Source: Paracoccus sp. M683
GTDB lineage: Bacteria > Pseudomonadota > Alphaproteobacteria > Rhodobacterales > Rhodobacteraceae
Direction of reading: 5' to 3'
Assembly (NCBI RefSeq): GCF_007096355.1
Contig: NZ_VKDF01000004.1
Coordinates: forward strand, 357 to 64,356
DNA: 64,000 bases
Shown: positions 16,108 to 24,210 of the stretch, one piece after another
How the letters are laid out: each line of letters starts with the position of its first letter
Position numbering within the stretch: position 1 is the first letter of the stretch
The notes under the pieces: generated by a model
Databases searched by the model: none
Told to the model about the DNA's origin: nothing
The model's input: only the letters and a program-made list of their open reading frames with translations
Made by a program: the position numbers and the translations under genes

Positions 16108-17469
16108 ATGAAACAACCCGAATGGACGACGCGCATCCCGCAGGCGGCACAGGACTATATCAAGGATATCCGCCTGGACGAGGTGGAATGCATCGTCGCC
16201 GATATTGCCGGCGTCGCGCGGGGCAAGGCCATGCCCGCGTCGAAATTCGCCAAGCAGGAAAAGTTCTTTCTGCCGAACTCGATCTTCTTGCAGACCATCA
16301 CCGGCGAATGGGCCGACAATCCTTCGGGGGCGTTTACCGAACCCGATATGATCCTGACCCCGGATTTCAGCACCGCGACCGCCGCGCCCTGGACCGCCGA
16401 TTACACCGTTCAGGTGATCCATGACGTCTTTGACCAGGCGGGCCAGCCGGTTCCGATGGCGCCGCGCAATGTGCTGAAGCGCATCGTCGGGCTTTACGAG
16501 GCAAAGGGCTGGCGCCCGGTCGTCGCGCCCGAGATGGAATTTTTCCTGGTTGCCCGCAATATCGACCCCAACCAGCCGATCATTCCGCCGATGGGCCGCA
16601 GCGGCCGGCGGGCGGCGGCGAAACAGGCCTATTCCATGTCGGCGGTGGATGAATATGGCAAGGTCATCGACGACATCTATGACTTTGCCGAGGCGCAGGG
16701 CTTTGAAATCGACGGCATCTTGCAGGAAGGTGGCGCCGGTCAGATCGAGATCAACCTGAACCACGGCGATCCGGTCGCGCTGGCCGACGAGATCTTCTAT
16801 TTCAAGCGCCTCATCCGCGAGGCCGCGCTGCGCCACGACTGTTTCGCCACCTTCATGGCCAAGCCGATCGAAGGCGAACCGGGCAGCGCCATGCACATGC
16901 ACCATTCGGTTGTGGATCTGAAAACCGGACAGAACATCTTTTCCGATGAACGCGGGCGCGAGACGCCGCAATTCATGCATTTCATCGCCGGCATGCAAAG
17001 GCATCTGCCGGCGGCGGTGGCGTTGCTGGCGCCCTATGTGAACAGCTATCGCCGCTATGTCCCGGATTTCGCCGCGCCGATCAATCTGGAATGGGGCCGC
17101 GACAACCGCACCACTGGCCTGCGCGTGCCGATCTCTGGCCCCGAGGCGCGGCGGATCGAGAACCGACTGGCGGGCATGGATTGCAACCCCTATCTGGGCA
17201 TCGCGGCGTCGCTGGCCTGCGGTTATCTGGGCCTGATCGAGGCCGAAAACCCACGCGCCGAATGCCTGGGCGATGCCTATATGTCCGAGGATGAACTGCC
17301 CCTGACCCTGGGCGACGCCCTGGACCTGATGGTCGAAAGCGAGGCGATGACCGGCGTGTTGGGCAAGGAATTTGTGGATGTCTACGAATCGGTCAAGCGC
17401 AACGAATACAAGGAATTTCTACAGGTGATCAGCCCGTGGGAGCGTGAGCATCTGCTGTTGAATGTCTAG
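16108..17469 (+). CDS. puuA: Glutamine synthetase family protein, gamma-glutamylputrescine synthetase (PuuA)-like
   Basis: This is a 453-residue member of the glutamine synthetase superfamily, closer to PuuA-type gamma-glutamylamide synthetases than to GlnA. The N-terminal beta-grasp part contains ADIAGVARGK near residue 34. The catalytic domain has VVAPEMEFFLV, GGAGQIEINL, GSAMHMHHSV and the ATP-site segment ENRLAGMDCNPYLGIAASLACG. It lacks the GlnA C-terminal adenylylation loop as far as I can see. The reaction would be ATP-dependent joining of glutamate to an amine such as putrescine or another monoamine. Flanked by an amidotransferase and, further on, a PuuB-like oxidase, it fits a gamma-glutamyl polyamine route. 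Amine specificity is inferred. Confidence 0.85.
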   Translation: MKQPEWTTRIPQAAQDYIKDIRLDEVECIVADIAGVARGKAMPASKFAKQEKFFLPNSIFLQTITGEWADNPSGAFTEPDMILTPDFSTATAAPWTADYTVQVIHDVFDQAGQPVPMAPRNVLKRIVGLYEAKGWRPVVAPEMEFFLVARNIDPNQPIIPPMGRSGRRAAAKQAYSMSAVDEYGKVIDDIYDFAEAQGFEIDGILQEGGAGQIEINLNHGDPVALADEIFYFKRLIREAALRHDCFATFMAKPIEGEPGSAMHMHHSVVDLKTGQNIFSDERGRETPQFMHFIAGMQRHLPAAVALLAPYVNSYRRYVPDFAAPINLEWGRDNRTTGLRVPISGPEARRIENRLAGMDCNPYLGIAASLACGYLGLIEAENPRAECLGDAYMSEDELPLTLGDALDLMVESEAMTGVLGKEFVDVYESVKRNEYKEFLQVISPWEREHLLLNV

Positions 17470-17590
17470 TATGGGATCGGCCCTGAAGGTCATCGCCGTG
17501 ACGGTTGGGGCGATGATCCTGGGCGCGGTGATTGCCCTTTTTGCTGCTGCTGGCGGCGGTGTGGCGCTGCGTTCGGCCGGACCGCAATGA
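17462..17590 (+). CDS. Small single-span membrane protein after the glutamine synthetase gene
   Basis: This is a 42-residue frame whose ATG overlaps the last codons of the glutamine synthetase gene in another frame. Residues 9-34 form one hydrophobic helix (VIAVTVGAMILGAVIALFAA), with a short basic end. A second ATG at 17471 would give 39 residues. No family is recognised. It ends 17 bp before a strong terminator, so it is cotranscribed with the synthetase. The position and clear helix favour a real gene, but the ribosome site is poor. Confidence 0.45.
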   Translation: MSSMGSALKVIAVTVGAMILGAVIALFAAAGGGVALRSAGPQ

Positions 17591-17606
17591 AAGGCCGCAA
17601 ATAATC

Positions 17607-17638
17607 CGGCCCCGGCGTGCTGCCGGGGCCGTTTGATT
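17607..17638. terminator. Strong bidirectional intrinsic terminator
   Basis: A perfect 10-bp stem, CGGCCCCGGC (17607-17616) with GCCGGGGCCG (17622-17631), has a 5-nt loop and is followed by TTTGATT. It sits between the convergent synthetase and YcaC-like genes. Confidence 0.85.
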
Positions 17639-17660
17639 GTTCAGCTCGGTTCAGATCGGA

Positions 17661-18341
17661 TCAGCTGCGCTGCGAATCCAGCTCTTCGCCGGTCTGCTCG
17701 ACCTCGCGGGCCTTCTGGTAGCTTTCGATCAGCAGCTGGTATTCCGGGAAGACCTGCGTATAGATCGCGGCCCATTCACCGGCATCCTCGCGGTGCCAGG
17801 TCTTTTGCAGTTCGGATGCCACGGCGGCCGTATCCATCGGCACGGCACCAGCCTGAACCACGCGGGCCAGGGTGATTTCCTCGGCCATCTTGGAATAGGT
17901 GCCCGAGGCGTCGATCACCACAAAGACGCGATAGCCTTCAGCAATGGCGCTGATGGCGGGGAAGGCCATGCAAACGCTGGTGATGGTGCCTGCGATGATC
18001 AGGGTCTTGCGGCCCGTGGCCTTCACCGCCGCGACGAAATCGGGGTTGTGCCAGGCGTTGATCTCGCCGTGACGGGCGACATATTGCGCATGCGGCGCGT
18101 TCTGGTGGATTTCCGGGATCAGCGGGCCGTTCGGGCCCTGCGGCACCGAAGCCGTGGTGATGACCGGGATCTTGGCCAGCATCGCCATCGAGGCCAGCGC
18201 ACCGGCATGACGGCGCAGCGTGGTCATCGGCATGTCGTTGACGGTCTGGAACAGCCCGCTTTGATGGTCGATCAGCAGCATCACCGCGTCATCGACATCA
18301 ATCACCGGGGCTTTGCCGTCGAAATTGGCAGGAGTCGACAT
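17661..18341 (-). CDS. Isochorismatase-like cysteine hydrolase, YcaC type
   Basis: This is a 226-residue cysteine hydrolase very similar in layout to E. coli YcaC. It shows D25 in LLIDHQSGL, GPNGPLIPE, the HGEINAW loop, and the nucleophile C124 in AGTITSVCMAFPAISA, followed by FVVIDASGTYS. YcaC-group enzymes form octamers and their substrate is not settled. The family reaction is hydrolysis of an amide or ether bond through a thioester intermediate. It stands on the opposite strand between the PuuA-like and PuuB-like genes, so an amide-cleaving role in polyamine or amine use is possible but only positional. The gap 18342-18593 has AT-rich promoter-like sequence and no gene. Confidence 0.88.
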   Translation of the reverse strand: MSTPANFDGKAPVIDVDDAVMLLIDHQSGLFQTVNDMPMTTLRRHAGALASMAMLAKIPVITTASVPQGPNGPLIPEIHQNAPHAQYVARHGEINAWHNPDFVAAVKATGRKTLIIAGTITSVCMAFPAISAIAEGYRVFVVIDASGTYSKMAEEITLARVVQAGAVPMDTAAVASELQKTWHREDAGEWAAIYTQVFPEYQLLIESYQKAREVEQTGEELDSQRS

Positions 18342-18593
18342 GATATATGCTTCCTTGTCTTGTTCAGGTGGGTTGAGGGCGGGCTTGCGTGATCCGTTCG
18401 TCCGCCGTCATGCCATGTGATCTAATCCAAAATTCAGAACGATAAAGATAATATATGTTCGCAAAACAAGAACGCTAGGTTCTGGACTTCCGGCTTGCCG
18501 AACCGGCTGTTGCTGCCCACTGGAGAAACCGCCCGCGATCTGTCATCTCTGTATCTGGTCAGTGTTCTGGCCGCCGCGATGGATGCTGTTGTG

Positions 18594-19904
18594 ATGAACC
18601 TGCTTTATGCCAATGACCGGCGGGGCGAATATCCGCCCAGCCTTTACGCCGATACGCGCGACCTGCTGGATCCGTTTCCGCAGCTGAAAGGCGAGATCCG
18701 GGCTGATGTGGCGGTGGTGGGGGGCGGCTATACCGGGCTGTCGGCGGCGCTTCATCTGGCGCGGTCGGGTTTCGACGTGGTCTTGCTAGAGGCGCATCGC
18801 GTTGGTTTTGGCGCTTCGGGTCGCAATGGTGGACAGCTGGGTTCGGGCCAGCGGCAAGAGGTCGACTGGATGGAACGCCAGCTGGGGCGCGACACCGCCC
18901 GGCGGCTGTGGAATCTGGCCGAGGATGCCAAGGCGCTGACCCGCGATCTGGCGGCGCAGGCCGGGGTGCCCGTGCATGATGGCGTGGCCCATGCCTGCCG
19001 CAGCGCCGATGAGGTCGCGCATGCCCACAGGCTGGCCGCGCATCTGGCCGAACATTACGGCTATGACAAGGTTGTGCCGCTGGATCGGGATGGGTTTCGG
19101 GCGCTGGTGCCCTCGGACGCCTATGTCGGCGGCGATCTGGATGGTGGGGCCGGGCATCTGCATCCGCTGAACCTGGCCATTGGCATGGCCCGGCTGGCTG
19201 GGGATGCTGGCGCGCGCATTTATGAGGGCACCCATGTTCACACCATCGAACATGCCCGCAAGGCAAGCGACAAGACCATTCTGCGCTGCGATACCGGGCG
19301 AGTCATCTGCGATCATGTGATCCTTGGCGGCAACGGGTATCTGGGTGATCTTTCCACCCCGGTCGCCCGTCGGGTCATGCCGATCAACAATTATATCGTC
19401 GCGACCGAGCCGTTGGGCGACCGCGCCGCGCAGGTGCTGACCCGGAACGTGGCCGTTGCCGATACAAAATTCGTGGTGAATTACTGGCGGCTGTCGGATG
19501 ACGGGCGGCTGATCTTTGGCGGCGGCGAGTCCGTGGGCTATCGGTTTCCGCGCGACATCCGGGCCAAGGTGCGCCCGCATCTGCTGTCGGTTTATCCGGG
19601 GCTGAAGGATGTGGCGCTGCCCCATGGCTGGGGCGGCACGCTGGCCATCACCATGAACCGCATGCCCTTCTTTGCCCGGCCGGCGCCGAATTGCCTGTCT
19701 GCCAGCGGCTTTTCGGGCCACGGCGTCGCCTTGGCGACACTGGCCGGCCGGCTGATGGCCGATGCGGTCGCCGGACAGGCGGCGGGGTTCGATGCCATGG
19801 CCGCCGTGCCCGGCAGCAACTTCCCCGGCGGGGCGATGCTGCGCGGTCCGATGCTGGTCGCCGGGATGAGCTGGTATGCATTGCGGGACCGTCTGGGATT
19901 TTAG
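18594..19904 (+). CDS. puuB: FAD-dependent oxidoreductase, gamma-glutamylputrescine oxidase (PuuB)-like
   Basis: This is a 436-residue flavoprotein of the DAO family. The FAD-binding Rossmann motif is VVGGGYTGLSAALHLA near residue 43, followed by LLEAHRVGFGASGRNGGQ, a PuuB signature. The C-terminal FAD contact is SGFSGHGVALATLAG. PuuB oxidises the terminal amine of gamma-glutamylputrescine to the aldehyde, with ammonia and H2O2. The putrescine substrate is inferred from family and neighbours. The start is a judgement: MNLLYANDRRGEYPPS fits the family's N-terminus, and the open frame continues 33 codons upstream to a TTG, but neither start has a good ribosome site. No gamma-glutamyl-aminobutyraldehyde dehydrogenase (PuuC) is visible in the window. 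Confidence 0.85.
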   Translation: MNLLYANDRRGEYPPSLYADTRDLLDPFPQLKGEIRADVAVVGGGYTGLSAALHLARSGFDVVLLEAHRVGFGASGRNGGQLGSGQRQEVDWMERQLGRDTARRLWNLAEDAKALTRDLAAQAGVPVHDGVAHACRSADEVAHAHRLAAHLAEHYGYDKVVPLDRDGFRALVPSDAYVGGDLDGGAGHLHPLNLAIGMARLAGDAGARIYEGTHVHTIEHARKASDKTILRCDTGRVICDHVILGGNGYLGDLSTPVARRVMPINNYIVATEPLGDRAAQVLTRNVAVADTKFVVNYWRLSDDGRLIFGGGESVGYRFPRDIRAKVRPHLLSVYPGLKDVALPHGWGGTLAITMNRMPFFARPAPNCLSASGFSGHGVALATLAGRLMADAVAGQAAGFDAMAAVPGSNFPGGAMLRGPMLVAGMSWYALRDRLGF

Positions 19905-20200
19905 GGCACCGGCGGCTTGGCGTCGCCTGCTGCTGGGAAATCATGGCACTCGGCCGTGAAATCCGAATCACCAAGCTGTGAAATTGCGTGATTCGTGCCA
20001 GATTTCCCGTGTTTCGCCGGCGATTTGATCCATATTTCGTTCTGTCTGGGATTTTGCCCCACTTTTTTCAGTCCGCCATCATTTCACTACATATAGTGTT
20101 CGTGGCTGGCTGAGGCGCAATTTTTATACAAATTTCCCTATGATCGGCGTAATGTTCTTATTGTGTTTCGCGGCATTGGTCGAACATGTCTGCGGTTTGG
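19905..20200. other. AT-richer intergenic stretch before the division cluster
   Basis: Nearly 300 bases with no convincing gene on either strand. The stretch contains runs such as CACTACATATAGTG and several T- and A-rich patches that could hold the promoter for the mraZ leader, but I could not fix a -35/-10 pair. Open frames crossing it lack ribosome sites or family resemblance. Confidence 0.6.
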
Positions 20201-20240
20201 CCCATAGATTTCCATTGCGTCCCATGAAATCCCATGTCAC
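20201..20240 (+). promoter_or_regulatory. Four 10-bp-phased MraZ-type boxes
   Basis: CCCAT, TCCAT, CCCAT and CCCAT begin at 20201, 20211, 20221 and 20231, exactly 10 bp apart with 5-bp spacers. Read on the other strand these are ATGGG-like direct repeats. E. coli MraZ binds TGGGN direct repeats with 5-nt spacers upstream of its own gene, so this is the expected autoregulatory site, with four boxes instead of three. Confidence 0.7.
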
Positions 20241-20254
20241 AACTTGAATCACGA

Positions 20255-20467
20255 AAACGGGCAGTGAAGGGGCAACAAGACCCCGCGAAGGCGAAGCAGG
20301 CTTCATACAGGCACCCGTTTTCCAAACATGCCGGCCCAACGTGCGAGCAGCACCTCCCCCAGGTGGCGCGTGGCGGTCAGGCGAACCCCGGAAAGACGGG
20401 GCCCAGTAATGGGAACGAGGGCGGCGGATCGGGCAGTGGCAGCGGCCCGATCCGCCCTTTCTCTTTC
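20255..20467 (+). ncRNA. UpsM-like leader sRNA upstream of mraZ
   Basis: Rhodobacter sphaeroides makes an abundant sRNA, UpsM, from the long 5' leader of its division cluster, ended by an intrinsic terminator ahead of mraZ. The same layout is present here: about 270 non-coding bases between the MraZ boxes and mraZ, with a strong terminator at 20423-20467. Smaller hairpins such as CCCCGGAAAGACGGGG near 20386-20401 also occur. The 5' end given is a guess from the UpsM length of about 200 nt. The call rests on position and structure, not on sequence alignment. Confidence 0.6.
20423..20467 (+). terminator. Intrinsic terminator inside the mraZ leader
   Basis: A perfect 12-bp stem, GGCGGATCGGGC (20423-20434) with GCCCGATCCGCC (20445-20456), has a 10-nt loop and is followed by the pyrimidine tract CTTTCTCTTTC. 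It lies 44 nt before the mraZ start, so only read-through transcripts reach the division genes. Confidence 0.8.
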
Positions 20468-20487
20468 GGGCGGACCGAAAGGGCGGA
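20451..20487 (+). promoter_or_regulatory. Alternative hairpin that competes with the leader terminator
   Basis: TCCGCCCTTTC (20451-20461) is perfectly complementary to GAAAGGGCGGA (20477-20487). The left arm reuses six bases of the terminator's 3' arm and its U-tract, so the two structures exclude each other, as in attenuators. The trigger that would shift the balance is unknown. Confidence 0.55.
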
Positions 20488-20510
20488 CAGTGAGGTAAGG
20501 AGCAGCCTAC

Positions 20511-21011
20511 GTGGCGCGCAGGTTCAGAGGCTCGGAAGAGGTCAAGGTCGACACGAAAGGTCGTGTCTCGATCCCGGCCAAGTTCCGTCGCGTGTTTGAA
20601 CAATGCGACCCCGACTGGCAGCCCGGCAATCGCCCCCAGCTTGTCATCGTCTATGGCACCAGCAAGCAGAACCACTTGCAACTTTACACGATGGAGGCGA
20701 TCGAGGATATCGACCGCCAGATCGACCGCATGCAGCGCGGCACGCCTGAACGCGCCATGCTGGAGGCCTCGATGAACGGTTTCGCCGAAGAGGCCGAAAT
20801 CGACGGCGATGGCCGCCTGCTGCTGCCCCAGAAGCTGCGCGAGAAGATCGGCCTGACCGAACGCGCCTTCTTCATCGCGTCGGGTGAATATCTGAAGCTG
20901 TGGACGCCCGAGGCCTATGCCGAAGATGCCGAGCGTCTTGAGGCGCGCATCCCCGATTTTGAACCGGGCGCCGACCCGCTGTCGCTGTTGCCTGCGCGGG
21001 ACGAGGGCTGA
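20511..21011 (+). CDS. mraZ: Transcriptional regulator MraZ
   Basis: This is a 166-residue MraZ, the conserved first gene of division clusters, with two SpoVT/AbrB-like DNA-binding modules. The first reads [14 protein letters not shown] (residues 13-26) and the second [17 protein letters not shown] (about 100-116). It forms ring oligomers and represses its own promoter in E. coli. The matching 10-bp repeats at 20201-20240 fit that role here. The start is a GTG at 20511 with AAGGAG 9 nt upstream. It is separated from rsmH by 4 bp. Confidence 0.95.
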   Translation: MARRFRGSEEVKVDTKGRVSIPAKFRRVFEQCDPDWQPGNRPQLVIVYGTSKQNHLQLYTMEAIEDIDRQIDRMQRGTPERAMLEASMNGFAEEAEIDGDGRLLLPQKLREKIGLTERAFFIASGEYLKLWTPEAYAEDAERLEARIPDFEPGADPLSLLPARDEG

Positions 21012-21015
21012 CCAG

Positions 21016-21987
21016 ATGGCCGATCCGCATATCCCGGTCCTGCTGAAGCCGCTTCTCAGGGCGGTCGAACCTGTCGGCGGGGTATGGGTCGATGGCACGT
21101 TTGGTGCTGGTGGCTATGCGCGCGGCCTGCTTCAGGCCGGCGCCGGGCAGGTGATCGGCATCGACCGCGATCCTTCGGTCTTTCGCATGGCGCAGGATTG
21201 GGCGGGCGAATATGGCGACCGGCTGCGGCTGGTTCAGGGCACGTTTTCCGATCTGGACGACCTGGCCGGCGCGCCGGTCGATGGTGTGGTGCTGGATCTG
21301 GGTGTCAGTTCGATGCAACTGGATCAGGCCGATCGCGGCTTTTCCTTCCTGCGCGACGGTCCGCTGGACATGCGGATGGGCGATGACGGCCCCTCGGCCG
21401 CCGATCTGCTGAACACCGCCGATCAGGACCAGATCGCAGATGTGCTGTATCATTATGGCGAGGAACGCGCCGCCCGCCGCATTGCGCGGGCGATCGTTGC
21501 CGCGCGTCCGCTGGCCCGGACCGCCGAACTTGCCGAGGTCGTCTCGGCCTGCCTGCCGCGCGCGAAGCCGGGGCAAAGCCATCCCGCGACGCGCAGCTTT
21601 CAGGCGATCCGCATCTGGGTGAATGACGAATTTGGCCAGTTGATCTCCGGGCTTCAGGCGGCCGAGCGCGCGCTGCGGGCGGGCGGCAAGCTGGCCGTGG
21701 TCAGCTTTCACTCGCTTGAGGACCGGATCGTCAAACGTTTCATGCAGGCGCGCGCAAATGCTGCCGGCGGCGGCAGTCGCTATGCGCCACCGACGGAAGC
21801 CGCGCAGCCGGCATTCAGCCTGCCATTCCGCAAGGCCATCGGCCCCGACCCGGACGAGCTGGACGAAAACCCGCGCGCCCGTTCGGCCCTGCTGCGCGTG
21901 GCGATCCGCACCGATGCACCCGCCAGCCCCGCCGATACGTCCGGGTTGGGCCTGCCAAGACTGCCCTCTGCCATGGGAGGCGCCTGA
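21016..21987 (+). CDS. rsmH: 16S rRNA m4C1402 methyltransferase RsmH (MraW)
   Basis: This is a 323-residue SAM-dependent methyltransferase that N4-methylates C1402 of 16S rRNA. The SAM site is [14 protein letters not shown] near residue 24, followed by [18 protein letters not shown] near residue 92 and [15 protein letters not shown] near residue 230. The ATG at 21016 gives the canonical N-terminus HIPVLL after three residues. The stop overlaps the ftsL start as TGATG. The central region includes the usual inserted helical domain. Confidence 0.96.
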   Translation: MADPHIPVLLKPLLRAVEPVGGVWVDGTFGAGGYARGLLQAGAGQVIGIDRDPSVFRMAQDWAGEYGDRLRLVQGTFSDLDDLAGAPVDGVVLDLGVSSMQLDQADRGFSFLRDGPLDMRMGDDGPSAADLLNTADQDQIADVLYHYGEERAARRIARAIVAARPLARTAELAEVVSACLPRAKPGQSHPATRSFQAIRIWVNDEFGQLISGLQAAERALRAGGKLAVVSFHSLEDRIVKRFMQARANAAGGGSRYAPPTEAAQPAFSLPFRKAIGPDPDELDENPRARSALLRVAIRTDAPASPADTSGLGLPRLPSAMGGA

Positions 21988-22370
21988 TGCGCTCGATCAT
22001 CATTCTGTCCTGTGTCCTCTCCGTCATGGGCCTGGCCTTCTGGGCCTATCGCGAGAATTACCGCACCCAGGCCGCGCTGGACGAGATGCGGCAGGTGCAG
22101 AACCAGATCGGCCAGCTGCGCGAGGATTTGGGCGTCCTGCGGGCCGAATGGGCCTATCTGAACCGCCCGACGCGGCTGCGCGAACTGGTCGACCTGAATT
22201 TCGAACGCCTGCGCCTTGTGCCGATCGAGGCGGGCCAGTTCATCCGGTTGGCGCAGATCGACTATCCCGCGCCGCCGCCCACGCCACCCGTGCGCCCGCA
22301 GGCGCGCCCGAAATTCATCAGTGACCGTGCCGCCGGCCTTCTGGTTCCGGCCCGTGAGGAACAGCCATGA
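21987..22370 (+). CDS. ftsL: Cell division protein FtsL
   Basis: This is a 127-residue bitopic membrane protein. Residues 3-20 form the transmembrane helix (SIIILSCVLSVMGLAFWAY). Residues 25-60 form a coiled coil (ALDEMRQVQNQIGQLREDL). The periplasmic tail is proline-rich (APPPTPPVRPQARP). FtsL links FtsQ/FtsB to FtsW/FtsI in the divisome. Identity comes from its position between rsmH and ftsI plus this topology, since FtsL sequences diverge strongly. The stop overlaps ftsI as ATGA. Confidence 0.9.
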   Translation: MRSIIILSCVLSVMGLAFWAYRENYRTQAALDEMRQVQNQIGQLREDLGVLRAEWAYLNRPTRLRELVDLNFERLRLVPIEAGQFIRLAQIDYPAPPPTPPVRPQARPKFISDRAAGLLVPAREEQP

Positions 22371-24196
22371 TCCGCCCCCCCCTGCGCCCGCTTGCCCGTA
22401 TTCTGCGCGCCCGCGAGACCGGCCAGAACCCCGATGCGATCGAGGCCGAAAACCGCGCCCGCCGCCATGCCGAGATCCAGGACAAGGCCCGCCGCCGGGC
22501 CGAAAGCCGGCTGATCCTGATGGCTGCCGCCTTTGCCTGCGCCTTCGGCACCGTGGGCGTGCGCATGGGCACGCTTGCTGCAAGCGAACCGTCCGAGCCG
22601 CAGGCGCAGGTCATGGGTGCCCGGATCATGTCGCAGCGCGCTGACATCACCGACCGCGCCGGCCGCGTTCTGGCCACCAACCTGTTGACCTATTCGCTGT
22701 ATGCCCATCCCCATCAGATGATCGACCCGGAACGCGCCGTGACCGGGTTGATGCGGATATTCCCCGATCTGGACGAGGCGCGGTTGCGCGCCGATCTGAC
22801 CGGCAACCGCAAGTTTCTTTGGATCAAGAAGAAGATCAGCCCCGAACAGATGCAGGCCGTCCATGATATTGGCGAACCCGCATTGCTGTTCGGCCCGCGC
22901 GAGATGCGGCTTTATCCCAATGGCCGTATCGCAAGCCATATCCTTGGCGGCGCCGCCTTCGGTCAGGAAGGCGTCAGCAGCGCCGAGGTTCTGGGCGTCG
23001 CCGGTGTGGAAAAAGCCTTTGACGGCTGGCTGCGCGATCCCTCGAACGAGGGGGCGCCGCTGGCGCTGTCCATCGACCTGACCGCGCAATCGGCGATGGA
23101 AGAGGTGCTGGCCTCGGGCATGTCCGTGATGAACGCCAAGGGCGCCGCCGGCATCCTGATGGAGGTCAAGACCGGCGAGATCGTGGCCATGGCCAGCCTG
23201 CCCGATTTCGACCCCAATGACCGGCCGCGCCCGCTGTTGAAGGGCGATCCCTCGGACAGCCCGCTGTTCAACCGCGCGGTGCAGGGCCAGTACGAGCTTG
23301 GCTCGACCTTCAAGATCTTCCCGGTCGCGCAGGCGATGGATCTGGGGCTGGTCAATCCGAACACGATGATCAATTCGACCACGCCAATGCGGATCGGCAA
23401 GTTCCGCATCCGCGATTTCAGCGATTATGGCCGGCAGTTGTCCGTGACCGATGTGATCGTGAAATCGTCGAATGTCGGCACCGTCCGCATCGCACAATTG
23501 CTGGGCGCGGAACGTCAGAAGGACTTTCTGGTCAAGCTGGGCCTGTTCGAACCCACCCCGGTCGAGATGGTCGAGGCGCCCACCGGCAAGCCGCTGGTGC
23601 CGACGCGCTGGCCGGCCGTGACTTCGGCCACGGTGTCGTTCGGGCACGGCATCGCGGCCAGCCCGCTGCATCTGGCGGCGGCCTATGCCACCATCGCCAA
23701 TGACGGCCGCAAGGTCACGCCAACGCTGGTCCACCGCCGCAGCCGTCCGCAGGGCGAACAAGTGCTGTCGCCGCAGGCCGCCGATCTGGCGATCTCGATG
23801 CTGCGTCAGGTGGTGACGCGCGGCACAGCCCGTTCCTCGGAAGTGCCCGGCTATGAAATCGCGGGCAAGACCGGCACCGCCGACAAGCCGCGTCCGGGCG
23901 GCGGCTATTACGAAGACAAGGTGGTCTCGACCTTTGCCTCGGTCTTTCCGGCCTCGGATCCCGAATATGTGCTGATCGTGACGCTGGATGAACCTTCGGT
24001 GCGCCGCGGTGCCGGGCAAAGCCGCACCGCAGGCGCCACCGCAGCGCCGGTTGCCGCCGAACTGGTCCGCCGCCTGGCGCCGCTGGTTGGCCTTGGCCCG
24101 ATCAGCGACGAAAAACTGCCGAACATCGCGGCACGTTTCGAGCCTCATGTTGAACCCGCGGCCCCCCCTGCTGTAAAGGTCGTCGCAAATAACTGA
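22367..24196 (+). CDS. ftsI: Septal peptidoglycan transpeptidase FtsI (PBP3)
   Basis: This is a 609-residue class B penicillin-binding protein. The N-terminal cytoplasmic segment is long and rich in Arg/Ala (about 47 residues), followed by one transmembrane helix near 48-66. The dimerisation domain begins with ADITDRAGRVLATN. The transpeptidase domain has all three motifs: the nucleophile S313 in GSTFK, S367-S-N369, and K501-T-G-T. It crosslinks septal peptidoglycan with FtsW. It overlaps ftsL by 4 bp and is followed after 14 bp by murE. Confidence 0.96.
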   Translation: MIRPPLRPLARILRARETGQNPDAIEAENRARRHAEIQDKARRRAESRLILMAAAFACAFGTVGVRMGTLAASEPSEPQAQVMGARIMSQRADITDRAGRVLATNLLTYSLYAHPHQMIDPERAVTGLMRIFPDLDEARLRADLTGNRKFLWIKKKISPEQMQAVHDIGEPALLFGPREMRLYPNGRIASHILGGAAFGQEGVSSAEVLGVAGVEKAFDGWLRDPSNEGAPLALSIDLTAQSAMEEVLASGMSVMNAKGAAGILMEVKTGEIVAMASLPDFDPNDRPRPLLKGDPSDSPLFNRAVQGQYELGSTFKIFPVAQAMDLGLVNPNTMINSTTPMRIGKFRIRDFSDYGRQLSVTDVIVKSSNVGTVRIAQLLGAERQKDFLVKLGLFEPTPVEMVEAPTGKPLVPTRWPAVTSATVSFGHGIAASPLHLAAAYATIANDGRKVTPTLVHRRSRPQGEQVLSPQAADLAISMLRQVVTRGTARSSEVPGYEIAGKTGTADKPRPGGGYYEDKVVSTFASVFPASDPEYVLIVTLDEPSVRRGAGQSRTAGATAAPVAAELVRRLAPLVGLGPISDEKLPNIAARFEPHVEPAAPPAVKVVANN

Positions 24197-24210
24197 CAGG
24201 TGGCGGGACA

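Noticed and set aside
20240..20500. RNase P RNA in the mraZ leader
   Set aside because: I looked for the conserved RNase P core strings and did not find them. The visible structure is a terminator with a competing hairpin.
20124..21098. Minus-strand frame across the mraZ leader and mraZ, and plus-strand frame 20234-20599 in the leader
   Set aside because: Neither has a recognisable domain or ribosome site. The region is better explained as an RNA leader with terminator and operator.
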